Below are positions 46,401 to 58,625 of a stretch of DNA of 64,000 bases, piece by piece. The notes under the pieces were generated by a model that was given only the letters and a program-made list of their open reading frames with translations, searched no databases and was not told the DNA's origin. The position numbers and the translations under genes are program-made. Within the stretch, counting starts at the first letter, position 1, and each line of letters begins with the position of its first letter. Origin of the DNA: Lotus japonicus (lineage: Eukaryota > Streptophyta > Magnoliopsida > Fabales > Fabaceae); the NCBI RefSeq assembly GCF_012489685.1, contig NC_080044.1, positions 24,966,369-25,030,368 of the forward strand. The letters run 5' to 3'.

Positions 46401-49400
46401 TATCTTCTTCTACTACCTTTGGTGAATCAACACCTAAACCAACATTGGCCAAGGCAAGGACACTTATTGGGGTATAGAAGGAGGAAAAACCTGAATTGGT
46501 CCAAAAACTTGGGGACGTTTGAACCTACAGTAAGTATTTGAAGATACTAGCCTCATGTTGCATATGCATAATCTATTACTTCAAATATTCATCTGAATTG
46601 TGATCCTAACCTAAATGACTTATCCATGCAGTGAGGAAGGATAAAAGGTCTTGTACCTTATAATATATCATAGTTCTGAATTCATCTCTTCTAAAATCCT
46701 TTCCATGCATCCCAAGGAGATTCTGTCAGAATCCCAACAATGGTATAAGAAGCGTGAAGAACAAGAACTTGTTTAAAGCTAATTAGGAGAAAAGTGCATT
46801 GGAGAGTGGAATATAAGAAACTATTGGAAGACCACGGGACAAAAGGCAAAAGGCTGATGGAGTGCAAATGAATATATACTGTGAGAAAGAATGTAAATAG
46901 GGTGTCTAGTATGTAATTAAGGTATCAGTAAACATGTACTTGGTATTTATATTATCCTCTTTATAATTGAACCATTGAGACACAGATTTACTCATGTTCT
47001 TTTGCTGTCTCTCTCAACATGGTAACCTCCACCTGTCCCTGCCACCCTTAACACATACGAGATGTCTCATGTACCTAAGATTCACAACACAGCCGCCTCT
47101 TGTGTCGGTGTATCACCGTCAGTAATATCCCTCCCCTCTACCACAACCGACTAGCAACGGGCCAACTTCTGACTTTCATTCAGGGCCAACTCCTCCATCC
47201 CCACTAATTAAACTTTATCTCTCAATTGCACCTCGAATAGGTATTCACTGAACTCGTAATCCTCCACAGTCTGTCACTTTGAGCTAACACTATTTGTCTC
47301 CTTCCCATCATACTTGACTCTCATCCCTGCCTTTGAGTATATTCCTTAGACTACAGGTGATGCCTTAGCCCATCATAGTAGGAGACCAGTCAAGATTTAT
47401 GAGATGTGTACGCTTCAGAATAGTGTTAACTGGAACCTCGTTCCCCTTCCTCCAGGGAAGTCCGTTGTTGGTTGGTCATTACAGCAAAGTTAGAAGGCTC
47501 AAGACCCATTTTGTAGCCAAAAAGTATACACAGATATCCGGTTTGGATTATCGTAAGACTTTCTCACCAATGGCTAAAATGACATATAGATGAGTGTTCT
47601 TATTTATGGCTGTTATTCTCCACTGGCCTCTAACATCTTGATATTAAAAATGTTTTTCTCCATGTTGATCTCATGGAAAAAGTGTACATGAAGCAACCTC
47701 CTGGGATTTTGCTCAGGGGGAGTCATTTGGAATAGTATGTCCTCTCCGCAAATCATTATATGGTCTCAAATGGGCATAGTTTGGTAAATTCAGTACTGGG
47801 GTTCAGAAGTTATGGTATAACTCGAAGTGAGACTAACCACTCTGTTTTCTATCATTATTCTGCTGCAGGGTGCATTTACTTGGTCACGTATGTTGACGAC
47901 AATGTTATTGTAAGGAGTGATCACCATGGCATCAAACAGGTCAAGCAGCCCCGTTACTTGGGTGTATGGTATTGTAATTATGATAACTGTAAATCATGTA
48001 CCTATGGCTCTTATTATATATATTATCCTCTGCTATTTAATTGAGACACACAAATTAACTCATAGTCTCTCACTTTCTCTCTTTCAAAAGCTCTAACTCA
48101 ACTCAGAAAGATAGCTCATAGGATGAGGATTGTCAAAGTCTTCATAAGCTCTACTTTGACTTTATATCTAGTCTATGTGGGAACTTGAATCAGAGATTTT
48201 AGGACTGATTTTTTTCTATTGCACTGGTAAATCCAAGGGCCCAGGTAGATTTTTGGACAGCGGTGGGTGACCCAATATCGAATCTATGATAGACTCTGAT
48301 ATTATCTTGAATTTGGGTAGGGCCTAATTCAACCACAAAAGCTAACTTGTAAGGTGAGGATTGCTAATGTTTTTATAAGCTCTATCAGCCTTATCTATAA
48401 TCTATGTGGAATCTCAACATATACTATGAAATATCGCATCTGCTGGTATATTGGAATAGATCATGACGAAACATTTCCTCCAGTAGCAAAGATGAACACT
48501 ATAAGAGTCCTACTCTCATGCTACACACAATGGGTGGGAATTGCAGTAGTTTGATGTTAATGTATTACTTCATCAAGAGTTACAAGAACAAGTTCATGAA
48601 GATTTCATCCATATACTGTTTTCCTAGTGGAGGAAATATGGTTCGTAAGTTTAAAAAGGCCTTAAGCAGATTGAGGTAGCTTAAAGTTTGGACAATTTAT
48701 GAGGGAAATGGTGTCTTTGGGATACAAAGTCATGGTGAGCATACTCTTTTTACAAAACATTCACCGGGAGGTAAACTCACTATCATACTTGCATATGGTT
48801 GAGTTTGTAAAAACATAGAAGGAAAAATATTCTTTATGTGACCCAACCAGAAACAGAGAGATAAAAACATGACTTCACACCTTAGGCAAAGGAATTTCGA
48901 TTCCCCTGGAAACAAGAAGGAAAATCTTCTTCACGAGGGAAGCCCTCTTTACAAACTCCTGAGTTTTCCCTTTGAGAATCAATCCCAAAAGAATATTGAC
49001 TGCCCCTTTCCTCACAAAACAAACTAATCTTTTAATCTATTTATCCTAACTAACTTCCAAGTAAAAGATAATCCCTAATAACGCAATGGATAACAAATAA
49101 CCTCAAAACAGAATGAATTGACTAATATTTAAATCCAATATCCTAACTAACTCCTGACGACCTTGACAGCTTATAGAGTAATCCCTAATATCTAAATCTA
49201 ATATCCTAACTACCTAATCAATGTACCTAACACCCTTCAGCTAACAAGCTCAAGCTTTTCGTATAGTCGGTCAGTGATACGATAACTACAACTAAAGCTA
49301 TGCTTCACCCATAAGACTTTCCATATTATATAATAATATTTTCTACTTCTCAACAGAATTTAAATAAAAGAGGAGGCAGTAAACTATGAAATAGTTCTCA

Positions 49401-51973
49401 TTCTTTTGTCCTAAATAAAAAGAAGTCAATAAGTGAGTACAAACTGAAAACAGGAGGATCAGGACAGATAATGCAGTTAAAACAGAACCCATGGTGATGA
49501 AGAATAGGATAATTACTTTATGCTGTTAAAGATGTTGTTTACTTAGTTCCACATCACATGAGCAGAAGAATAAAAAAATCCTCTGTATTAGTACAGATAA
49601 GGATCTGGATCTATAAGACTTAACCCCTTTTATACTACCAGACTGCATCCATTAGCTAGAGCAAAATATTGAAGCAAAAATGGGGGGAGAAAAAGATCAC
49701 CTGTAATCTATGCATGCCACAATTATATCTCTCTCCGATAACTGTTGACCTAAAAGAGAACCCCATGCTTTGTAACTGCACAATTTACAAATATTTAAAA
49801 ACTTGTCAGGACTGTACTGGTATGTGGTGAAGGTGAATGTATATGTATATGTACTGTGTACACTGGACACATGCTCAAAAACATGAATCCCTTCGAAAAA
49901 TAAATTTGAAGCATTGATTTTAAAAGGTATGATAAAAATCAAAAATAAAAGCATGGTGTATCATTATAAACTCCAACTCAGGTTAATCCTACTAACTTAA
50001 TCAGATATTATGCAGTTCAACCAATTTCTTGATGCACCACAATCAATTGAAAACCTTCATATCACCATCATGATGCAGTGGAACATCAACAATGTTTCTT
50101 TCTTAACATAGATTAATGGTTAGCATAAATGTAATTGAACTTCTCTTTATAATAGCAGATGAAAGTAAGAAATAAAGCACAATATCAACAGATGACTACA
50201 TGAATAAGGAAGGAATATATTCTTAATCAAAAAATAACATCGATGCCTTCTGACACAAATTTCTACCAAAACACAGATTTGAAAAGAAGCATGGACATCA
50301 CATACCCAATAATCCAGGCTCCACCAGTAACAAAAGCAACAACTGGTTTCGGACCATTACTATTTTTAGGCAAATATAAGTCAAGCCTGCAAATGAAAAC
50401 AAGCTTTTTTCAAGTTACGACAGTTGTATGAATTTTTACGAATGTAGAGAGACAACACAAATAAAGCATACCTATTCCGTGGTTTATCTCCAAAAACTAT
50501 GCTTCTGCGTATCTGACTGGAGAAGAAATAGTAATATCCAACTAGAAAACAGAAGGGAAATACATATGATCCAGTGATGACCAATGACTTGTGATACTAA
50601 TGCATTCAAGTAAAAATCTGACACATTATATGCAGTATGCACAAGAATTATGCCACAGATCACTGAATTCAGACCTTGAATAAAGCCCGGAAAAAGCAAC
50701 AATGCATAACAACCCAGGGCAAGAAATCTTGTAATCCATTTATAGCCTACCCTGAACAGAAATAAATGATTAGAAAGATATTCACATAAAACGAACAAGC
50801 ACTACAAAACAATTTATCATGTTTAAACTTTTAACATAAGAAAACATGTAATTATGTTCGAATTTTTAACATAAAAACAGATGCAAGAATCTGCAGACAC
50901 TAATTTAAGTCTTAAATGGCGCTCTTAATTACTTAGATTAAAATACGAGGCTGAAATATCATTTATGAACTCTCTTCTCCTATCTTGTTTTCTAAGTAAC
51001 AGTTAACCATAGTATATTTTCACTAGGTCAATGGAACTGCATTTAAACTCATACTCAATAGAGCCCAATGCACAGGATGAATTTAACAATCGCGAGAACT
51101 ACTTAAAAGAAGGAAAGAGACAATAATTTAAGTATTTAACATGTAAATGCTACAAATGTAAGAGATGCTAACTGATATATAGGTTCTGCTCATCTGCTTC
51201 CATATGATAAATTTGCCTCGAATATTTAGCGCACCACAATGGTAAAATCCAAAACCCCACAACACCTAAGTATAGAAATCGATGAGATATCAAAGTTTAC
51301 CAAATACACCACCATTCATCATTATAAAAAACAATTCCAAAGTAGAATCTCCTCACAATTACAAAATGCTTAAACATCATGTCCAAGTTATTCTCCTTTC
51401 CAAATGACCTAGATTTCAAAATCAATGACATGTAATTCAAAAACCAATTCAAATCAGAGAGACAACAAAATTGCAAGTATGTACAGATACACTGCATTAA
51501 CAATTCAAATCAGAATCATACCCAAGGTATCTCAACATCTTTAACCCGAGGCGCGTCAAGAGAAAAGTCTCAGAAGCAACATGCCTAACATCATTGCCAA
51601 AAGAAGACGACCTGCTGCGATCACTGCCATTGGAGATGGCGGAGGAAGGCAAGGAATCTTCACTGGCAGTACGCCTTCGCCGTTTCTGGTAGAAACAAGG
51701 AGCAACCACCGAAGCTTTGTTGTTGTTGTTATCGATGGAGGTGAAACTCGAAGCCCTTGATAGAAATGGCTTGATGGGCATGGTGACTTTGTTGATGCCA
51801 TTGAATGAAGAAGAGTGTAAGAGACTTGCTGATGGGTCATCGTCATCATCTTCCACGTTCTTCTTCGCTGCTCCGAGCAACATTGTGGTGGCAACAGAAG
51901 AAGAAGAAGGAGGAGGAGTTGGAATTGTAGAACCCAATGAACGATTGGTTATTGGGAGGGTGTGAGATGGCAT
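40415..51973 (-). CDS. ICMEL1: isoprenylcysteine alpha-carbonyl methylesterase-like protein, ICMEL1 type, 11 exons
   Basis: Removes the methyl ester from carboxyl-methylated isoprenylcysteine of prenylated proteins at endomembranes, by family knowledge. Exons read on the minus strand: 51522-51973, 50675-50751, 50472-50541, 50306-50386, 49701-49775, 44460-44561, 44201-44341, 43702-43767, 43449-43592, 40862-40952, 40415-40576. Every intron is GT..AG; the exons sum to 1461 bases, 486 residues plus stop. The N-terminus is Ser-rich and low-complexity, then a membrane-prone segment ([17 protein letters not shown]). The alpha/beta-hydrolase part has the TGGAW oxyanion box (exon 4), nucleophile GQSAG (exon 7), Asp in GTGDYSIP (exon 9), His in GKTHTD (exon 10), and a C-terminus [16 protein letters not shown]. 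The start MPSHTLPI is chosen because the ICMEL1 N-terminus resembles it; an upstream in-frame Met at 52022-52024 would add 17 residues. Introns 5 and 9 are full of repeats. Confidence 0.9.
42300..43195. repeat. dispersed repeat copies inside ICMEL1 intron 9
   Basis: Copies of the AGCTAACTCATGAGGTGAGG type occur at about 42390-42420 (forward), and as reverse complements at about 42810-42870 and 43130-43190 (CAATCCTCACCTCTTAAGC..). Together they make up much of the 2.5-kb intron. Confidence 0.65.
45012..45445. mobile_element. foldback MITE with a tripled left arm
   Basis: The outer ends are an imperfect inverted repeat (ATGATTCCTGAACCACT.. against ..AGTGGTTCATGAATCAT). The left arm contains three tandem 94-base copies starting at 45067, 45161 and 45255 (GGATTTGGCCAAATAATACAC start). 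The right arm, about 45327-45397, is a single inverted copy of one unit. The centre is CAGAACCGTGTTCTG. Such an element would give a long hairpin RNA. No coding content; target duplication not determined. It sits in ICMEL1 intron 5. Confidence 0.85.
45661..45862. mobile_element. MITE with CTGTTTGGGAGTTTTT ends
   Basis: The left end CTGTTTGGGAGTTTTTAGGGG and right end AAAAAACTCCCAAACAAG form an inverted repeat. A purine-rich tract (GGGGAGGGGAGGGGAAG) next to the left end is matched by a pyrimidine-rich stretch near the right end (CCCTTCCCCC). It lies in ICMEL1 intron 5 and has no frame. Confidence 0.7.
47372..47990 (+). pseudogene. copia reverse transcriptase fragment in ICMEL1 intron 5
   Basis: Plus strand, opposite to the host gene. 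Recognisable pieces: [16 protein letters not shown] (near 47430), [11 protein letters not shown] and [11 protein letters not shown] (47490-47580), [15 protein letters not shown] sequence (near 47675-47710), an [11 protein letters not shown] motif (near 47745-47780), and a degenerate YVDD block (YVDDNVIV near 47889). Stops and frameshifts throughout. LTRs are not visible. Confidence 0.7.
48085..48430. repeat. dispersed repeat copies in ICMEL1 intron 5
   Basis: Two copies of the AAAGCTAACTTGTAAGGTGAGG type (about 48097-48140 and 48300-48370) with flanking TTTGACTTTATATCTAGTC-like sequence, the same family as at 33349-34215. Confidence 0.6.
48445..48800 (+). pseudogene. second copia reverse transcriptase scrap in ICMEL1 intron 5
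   Basis: [20 protein letters not shown] (48460-48520) is the copia [11 protein letters not shown] block. A few more broken pieces follow to about 48800. It repeats a part of reverse transcriptase already present at 47372-47990 and differs from it, so it is a separate insertion. Confidence 0.6.
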
Positions 51974-53430
51974 TTTTATTCCTTTTTCTTTCTTTCTTTT
52001 TTGTTGGTTTGTGACAATTGGCACCTTGACAGCAAATCTTGAAGTGGGTTGATCTCAAGTTTGGTTTATTTTTTTCTTCAATTTGGTGGATTTTGTTGAG
52101 ATGAAGATGGTGGTGATGATGATGAACTACGAGAAGAAGGGGAGAGAGGGCAGTGGCAAAAATGAAAAAATGTGGTAAATTTGGGTCAAAGATGAGGAAT
52201 TTGAGAGTTTTAGAGAGAGAAGAAAGGTGTTTGATTGGTGGGATGTGGGCCCAGTTGGATTATTGCTTTGGCCAATGAGGTGTGTGTGGGTCACAGAGAA
52301 GTACAGTGTGGTTTTTGTTGGATAGTCCCTAGATCCCAAGTAGTTCCCAACTATGGACTTGGTCATTTGCTTCCTTGCTCTTATCATCATTGCATTGTCG
52401 ACTTGTGTATTTCTTAATTTGTGTATTTGTCTGCATTAATGTGGGTGTCTACATTCAAATACTATCGTGAAAGAAAAAAGTGAAAAAGAAATAAATGATA
52501 ATGCAATAATGATAGATAGAGTGGGATTGTGAGAAAACATTAGTGTATGTGAGATGTTATTATTGTTGATGGTTTATAAATTGAGATTATTGTTAATATT
52601 AATGAATTTGGTCCTTTTGTTTTTCAAGGCCTGTTTGGATACAAGTAATTTTCAATTTTCATAAATAAAAATAAAAAAAAAAAAGTGTATTAGCATACAT
52701 GATATCGTGTCTCCTTTCCTTTGAGTATTTTTTGTTAAAGAAAAGTGTGTTTTCAAACTATAAAAAAATGTGTTTAGAAAAAAGAGTGAATGTACCAAAA
52801 AAACGAAAAAAGAGTGGTTATAGATATTTTTTCAATAAGAAAAAACGTGTTAAGTTTTCATTTACAATATTACTCATTTTAAAACTTAACATTTATATTA
52901 TTACCTTAAGTCTATTTTAGTACTTTTATCTCTAAAAGTGGTTTCACTTTATTTTATAGAAAAAAAACTTTCATTTTTTTAAACTTACTTTTACATATCA
53001 TTCTCAAAAACAAATTTATTATCTTAAACCTTATTCCATCAAGTATTCTTATCAGCATATTTGGAATAGTCTTTTGCACGACTGTTAATGCACTTTACCC
53101 CATAAGCAACATATGGGAGCTTCTATCTAGATGTGGTTTTGGGGCTCACTGTTGGTCACTACCAAGTTTTAAAACACCCACTATATCAAACTTCATTTTT
53201 CCTACGTAATTTTTTTGCAAAAGTAAATCTAACATATCATCAATCTTCATCTTCTTCCCATTGGCTCAAGTGAACGTGTCAAAAAACTTGATGATTGAAA
53301 CTTTTTTTTTGTCCATTATGATTAAAACTTGAAAGGCATTTTATAACAGAAATCCTGTTACTATAATTATATTTAAGTGATATTAAAACGTCCTTTATAA
53401 GCAACATCGAAGCTTGATATGGAAGTTTAA
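51974..53430. other. ICMEL1 upstream region, no gene recognised
   Basis: It includes the leader and promoter of the minus-strand gene. The first 120 bases upstream of the start are T-rich (A-rich on the gene strand). CT/GA-rich stretches occur at about 52090-52220. Bases from 52600 on are AT-rich with no frame. Confidence 0.35.
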
Positions 53431-54140
53431 TGTAACGCTTCAATTTCTCAATTAGGGATCACATTAGTAACCCAATAAGTCGATGTGCTTGACTCAGAAT
53501 ATTTTTCAAAAAGATGATATTATTATTATTATTTTAAAAGACCCGAGAAATACATCCGAGAAGTTCAGTGGAAAGTGAGGTGCATCACAATGATTGCTTA
53601 AATACCAACTTTCTTATACAGAACAACCCAACACTTCTCATTCAAGTTCAAACAAGCTTAAACCAAAAGTCTCGCTTGAGAAAACAATTCAAATTTTAAA
53701 TTTTCTAAATCATGTCTTAATCACATTAATAATTATTAACCCAATAATATCTCGTGGTAATAATAATCCAATTTAAATAAAGTAATAATTATCCAACGAT
53801 TCAAAAACGAAAAATTCAAAAGAGTAGGTAACATACTCATGAACTAAGGTTTCTTCGTAGTCTTCACATCAAAGGAGAAGTCGTAGATCTCCATCTGTCT
53901 CAAGCTTTTTGTCAATTCTACGCTCAATCACCGAGTAGTCCTCCATCATCTAAATGGTGTTAAGCGTCCAAACAACAGGTAGCAAACAGAAAGGGTTAGC
54001 TCAACAAAATCAAGTAAATAACAAGATATCATATCATAAAATTTGAAGTCATAATTAATAAATAAGATAAGTCAATTTAAAATAACAATATAAACACAAT
54101 TTAAAGTATGACACAATTCAAGATATCTTGTAACACCTTT
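53431..54140. mobile_element. truncated relative of the 3.9-kb LTR-like element
   Basis: It starts TGTAACGCTTCAATTTCTC and shares with the start of the 5315 element the order TGTAAC-C.TC-ATTTC, then GTCAC/GATCACA..TTAGTAACC within the next 30 bases. The rest has diverged and the other end was not located; 54140 is a soft limit. Confidence 0.4.
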
Positions 54141-55492
54141 TTTTTTATTCAAATATCTCAAGCGCCTAAATATCCTTCCATTTCCATTATCACTTAATTA
54201 TATAAATTTTTTGTAGATTAAAAAGCAAAATATATCGTAACAACCATTCAAAAAACAACGAGACTTCTTCCATGAGAGTGATTACCATTTCTAAATCAAT
54301 TTTCTCTTTTACATATTTTCGCTTAAAAATAATTTATAATCTTCAATTTCATATAATTAACCATTATTCTTTCTTAGTTACTGCCATTAAATTAGTATAA
54401 ATTGATTATTTATATTAAAATTTAAATAGACTCTGTGACTAATAAAATTATTTTCTCAATAAGTTTATAACATATACAGAGTCATTCATATATACAAAAA
54501 ATAATACAATACCTACCTTTCGAATTAATCATTTTCCATATTTATATAAATTCATTAGTTATAACAATGTCTATCACTAAGATCATTAGGATATGTATCC
54601 ATTATCGGACTTTAGTTTTTTATCCTGCATTAGAATATCTCTTAATACCTTGTTACATTTTTTGGTTCAAATATTTCATACACCTAACATTTTTACCCAT
54701 AGAAGTCAAGTATATTGAGTTTTCCACAGACATCAAAAATTAAAAAATAAATCAACCATCACAAATAATGTCACTTCTACAATAAACGAGATTATACTTT
54801 CAACAAAAATTTGGGTTTCGTATGTTGACCTCAGATTTCTACAGTACTAATAGGCATTGCTTCTTGCAAATCAAACCTAAGAAAATGTCACCCAAAACTT
54901 ATGGTGCATCCAAAAAAATTGTATACATTTATGTTACCCATTTATTATTGAACTCAACCACATCCATCAGTCATTATGTTTTTTTTCCTTTTTCTTCTCA
55001 ATTACGTGAACAAAGCTTAGTCCTACAATTGGGCTACTTTAGAATGTAAATAAAGCTTTAAAAACTAATTGAGTCTCACTAATTAGAAAAATAGTTTGAT
55101 GTTTAATTTAAAGTAATAAAATTGTGTTGTTTCTTGGTATCATAAAAAATATTTGTAATAAAATTTTAACTTTAATGTATTTCGAATAATTCAAATGATC
55201 TATATAGTTGAATTGCATATATAGTGCTTATGTACCTCATAAGAAGTAAAAGTGGATTATTGTAATTATAATCTTCTGAAAAATTCATATCCAATATTAC
55301 TCTAATTGATATTGATGTTAATATATTTCCCATCACTCAAGGTAAAACCATGACCATAATCATCACAATCTAACAAATTTTAGTATATAATACCCTTATC
55401 CATTATTATATAAAAAAACTAATAGAGAACATTAAAGTGGATAACATGATGTGTGGATAATTACATAGGAGAGTTAACAATAATCAAATTCA
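54141..55492. other. AT-rich intergenic region
   Basis: No frame or named repeat is recognised on either strand. Confidence 0.35.
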
Positions 55493-56600
55493 CTACTTCT
55501 CCTGCTTAGTTTTAACATGAAGTTTCTTGTTCAAGCTGCATGATTCCATGACATTAGTTTCTGAAGGTGATGCTCTCTTAGCCGAAGTTATATCTTGTGT
55601 GTCGACACAAATTTCAATTGATGTGGAATCCACAACTTCATCAGAGTTATAGCAAGAAATAACAAAAAAATCATCCATGAGATCTTGTGTTATCATAAAA
55701 AATAAGTATACATTAAGTGTTAGTAAGCATATTACAATTGAAAAACCAAGATGATAAATCATGGTATTAAGGCAATCATGATAAAACCTTGACTATTCTA
55801 GAAGATGATCCTCCTTGGTCAAACAGCGAGTGGGGGACATCAATAATATAACCAAGCTAGAATCGTCTTGTGAAAGTTTTATATAGAATATTGCTAAGAA
55901 CATTTGGGAAATGTAATACTTGTTCGATAATAAGAGACAACTACATCATGACACTCATTTTGTTCTTGATTTGTAGCATTAAATTGTTCAATAATAAGAG
56001 GATCATTTCATATCCGCTTTACATGGTATGATGGTTCAAACCTCTAGTTAAAGAAAACTTTTGTCCACAAGCTTCGCAATCTCGACAAGTATTATAGTGT
56101 CATTCCCAGTATAAAATTGTAAAACTAGTCAACAAACTACTATCACATTACTTTATAATCGTGTGCTATAGTCTCAAAGTGAAAATTTGTCATAAAATGT
56201 TACTTGCTGAAACATAAACAAACACTTAAGCATACCCTTGCAGCTAAATCAAGCATTTCTTCACATGTTTTCCCAACAAACCATTTTTCTCTTGATCAAA
56301 TATAACAATGATGACAATTTTTGTCTCATCCATGACTCTCACGTCCAACTACTTAAACATGTTTTGTCTATGTTTAGGAACAAATATTAAACTCCATCAG
56401 TCAATTTATAAAGTCTTTAAGTAAATACCTCAATATGTACCTCGGTACTACTACCACAACGTGATACTTCAATTCTCTCAACAATACATATTATCATCAT
56501 CGAACATTTTTTTGTTGCATCTACATGCCATATACCACCACTTTTCATCTTCCAAGACATGTTTGATTGTTGAAAAGACAACACAAACATAGTTCTTCAA
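55493..56600 (-). pseudogene. RPA70-like fragment (copy B), Helitron-type
   Basis: In minus-strand order: a zinc-ribbon OB-fold piece (TIKHVLEDEKWWYMACRCNKK.., 56595 to about 56440); a following OB piece (LDVRVMDETKIV..FDQEKNGLL, about 56349-56233) with one frameshift; a short EIAKLVDKSFL piece with a stop (about 56105-56030); and a C-terminal tail ending near 55493. This is the order of the third DNA-binding domain and tail of plant Helitron-encoded RPA1-like proteins. Broken in several places. Confidence 0.7.
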
Positions 56601-58425
56601 GCATACAAACATATAATGGAAGTAGCTAATCAATTTGATATCAATCATACAAAGGAGTGAGTACGTGAGTACATACTTCTTGGCAATATTTTATCTCTAT
56701 TAAGTTTTCCTCGGAGTTAATGTTAGAAAATAATCTTGGCAGACACTTTCAAAGAATCAAACAGCTGGTTCAACACAAACAACCTAATGGATTCCAAGCA
56801 GATAACCTATAACATAAAATACCATCATATAGTTTTTGTATCACAGTACATAAATGATCGGATTCAACAATCAACCATCTTTGTTTCAACAGTCAAGCTT
56901 CCTTAATATCAGGGTTAAAAATCAACCTCGATGTGCCTTATGCATTTTGCAAAGACATTTTACCTTCCAAACAAATTAAAAAATGAACACATAATTTGTA
57001 TACCTTTAAATGATTTAACATTTGCAAACTTAATGAGGACAACACAAGTTGAGAAGTTCCAGTGTAACACAAATTGAGCCAACCACCATCATTCAAATGG
57101 TAATAAAATATAAGGCTTGTCATTCCACCACCAAAAAATTTGTTGTTACCCTCTGTTTTGAGCTTAATGTTGAATTATTTCCAATAAGATCTTTGAAAGT
57201 TACAGTTAGGGATAACCTAAATTCAAATTCGTGAAGAAACATATTGCAAATGGAGCTTCTTCTCTAGTAAATGAGACATCAGAATATTACATTAACGGTT
57301 GAGAAAAAACATCAAAATCATATTTTGTTTTTACTTTATAATGAAACAACCAAATTAAACTTACAACAAATGAGTGAATTTCTAAATATAAGAGTCTATT
57401 TGTTGGCATCCTCTGAAATTCCATGACTGAATCATATTCTCTACATTAGAGAAGTGATGAAAAAATGAATTGGGCAAATCTTAAAATTTTCAAAATTAAA
57501 AACCATATTGAACTTTAAAAAACAGTAAAGTAGTCATTTCGGTAATTGAAAAAACTGCGAATATTGAAGATCAGATCTAGTACAAAAAAAAAATTAAAGT
57601 TATAAGAAAAATAACCTACAAAGGAATAGACATAAAAACACGCGACTTTTCAAGGTGGAAATAATAAACTAAGACATTCTTGTCAGTTTAAAGTTCATGC
57701 AGGAAAGCTGATAGAAAAACAATTCTGCAAAAATCGTTCAGACAATACTGGAGGCTTATAATATTTGAGGGTATAGGGTACTATATATAGAAGTATATCA
57801 CACATGAGGTCATCAATGATTAGGTACAGATAAATATCTTGATATGAACAACCAAACTCCTTTGGTTTGCTTTCAATCAGATTGGTGTATTTGGAATCCC
57901 CTCTGTGAGTAATACGCATCACTACATCACATTATAGATATCTTTCTTGATCCATCTGTGGTTTGGGATATCTTATCAAAGTTGGTAGTCATTTCCTCTA
58001 TATTGTTGGGATAGAAAAATCAAAACTCATTTTTTTCCTTCCCGTGATGACTGTCTTGATCTTGTGGCTGTGCATACAAAATTTTAGTTTCAAGGCATAG
58101 CTTGGCAAGAATAAATCTGGACAGGAACACACATTATCTGATGCATTACAATCATTGATGAAAATTTAGATTTCTCTATTGCATATGTTAACACAGGAAT
58201 CAATACACCTTGTTGATTTAAATCCTCAATCTTTCTGGCCACCTTGTTCTCTAAATTAAGGATTGTGCCACTAGAACTAATGGCCACTGCCAATAGAGGG
58301 ATTTTTGTTTTTGTTGAAAGTTGATACATATTTTTTTCCATTTGAGGTTTTTGTTTAGGATGAATCTTAAAGAGATGTCTAAAATTTGAAATTGTATAGA
58401 CTAATTCATAGTCGAGATAATGCAG
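56601..58425. other. non-coding, unrecognised
   Basis: Several short frames, none with recognisable similarity, including an 83-codon minus-strand frame at 58090-58341. It lies within the Helitron-related domain and could be its non-coding part. Confidence 0.3.
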
Positions 58426-58625
58426 GCGAGATCAGTAATATCAGAACTATTCTATATATGCCCTGATGCAAAAGCTTGTACCCGAGCTTCAACAAATACG
58501 CTAGAACAAGTCATACATGACATTGGTTTTCAAAAACAGAAGGCAGCAAGACTACAAAGATTTTCTGTGGAGTACTTGGTAAACACTGGACACACGTCAC
58601 TCAACTGCATGGCATTGACAAGTAT
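58426..58625 (+). pseudogene. exon fragment of an MBD4-like HhH-GPD DNA glycosylase
   Basis: The sequence is preceded by a splice acceptor (AATGCAG at 58419-58425) and followed by AAGTAT|GTTATC (donor-like). It encodes SVISELFYICPDAKACT.., then IGFQKQKAARLQRFSVEYL, then, after a one-base frameshift near 58581-58586, WTHVTQLHGIDKY, the helix-hairpin-helix start of plant MBD4-like glycosylases (base-excision repair of G:T/G:U mismatches). The catalytic aspartate exon is absent. Retained splice signals say it came from genomic DNA, not from mRNA. It lies inside the Helitron-like domain in opposite orientation. Confidence 0.7.

Noticed and set aside
52235..52417. 60-codon plus-strand frame upstream of ICMEL1
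   Set aside because: It lies in the probable promoter and leader of the minus-strand gene and has no similarity.
54822..55049. 75-codon plus-strand frame in AT-rich DNA
   Set aside because: No recognisable protein, no conserved motif, and no gene structure around it.
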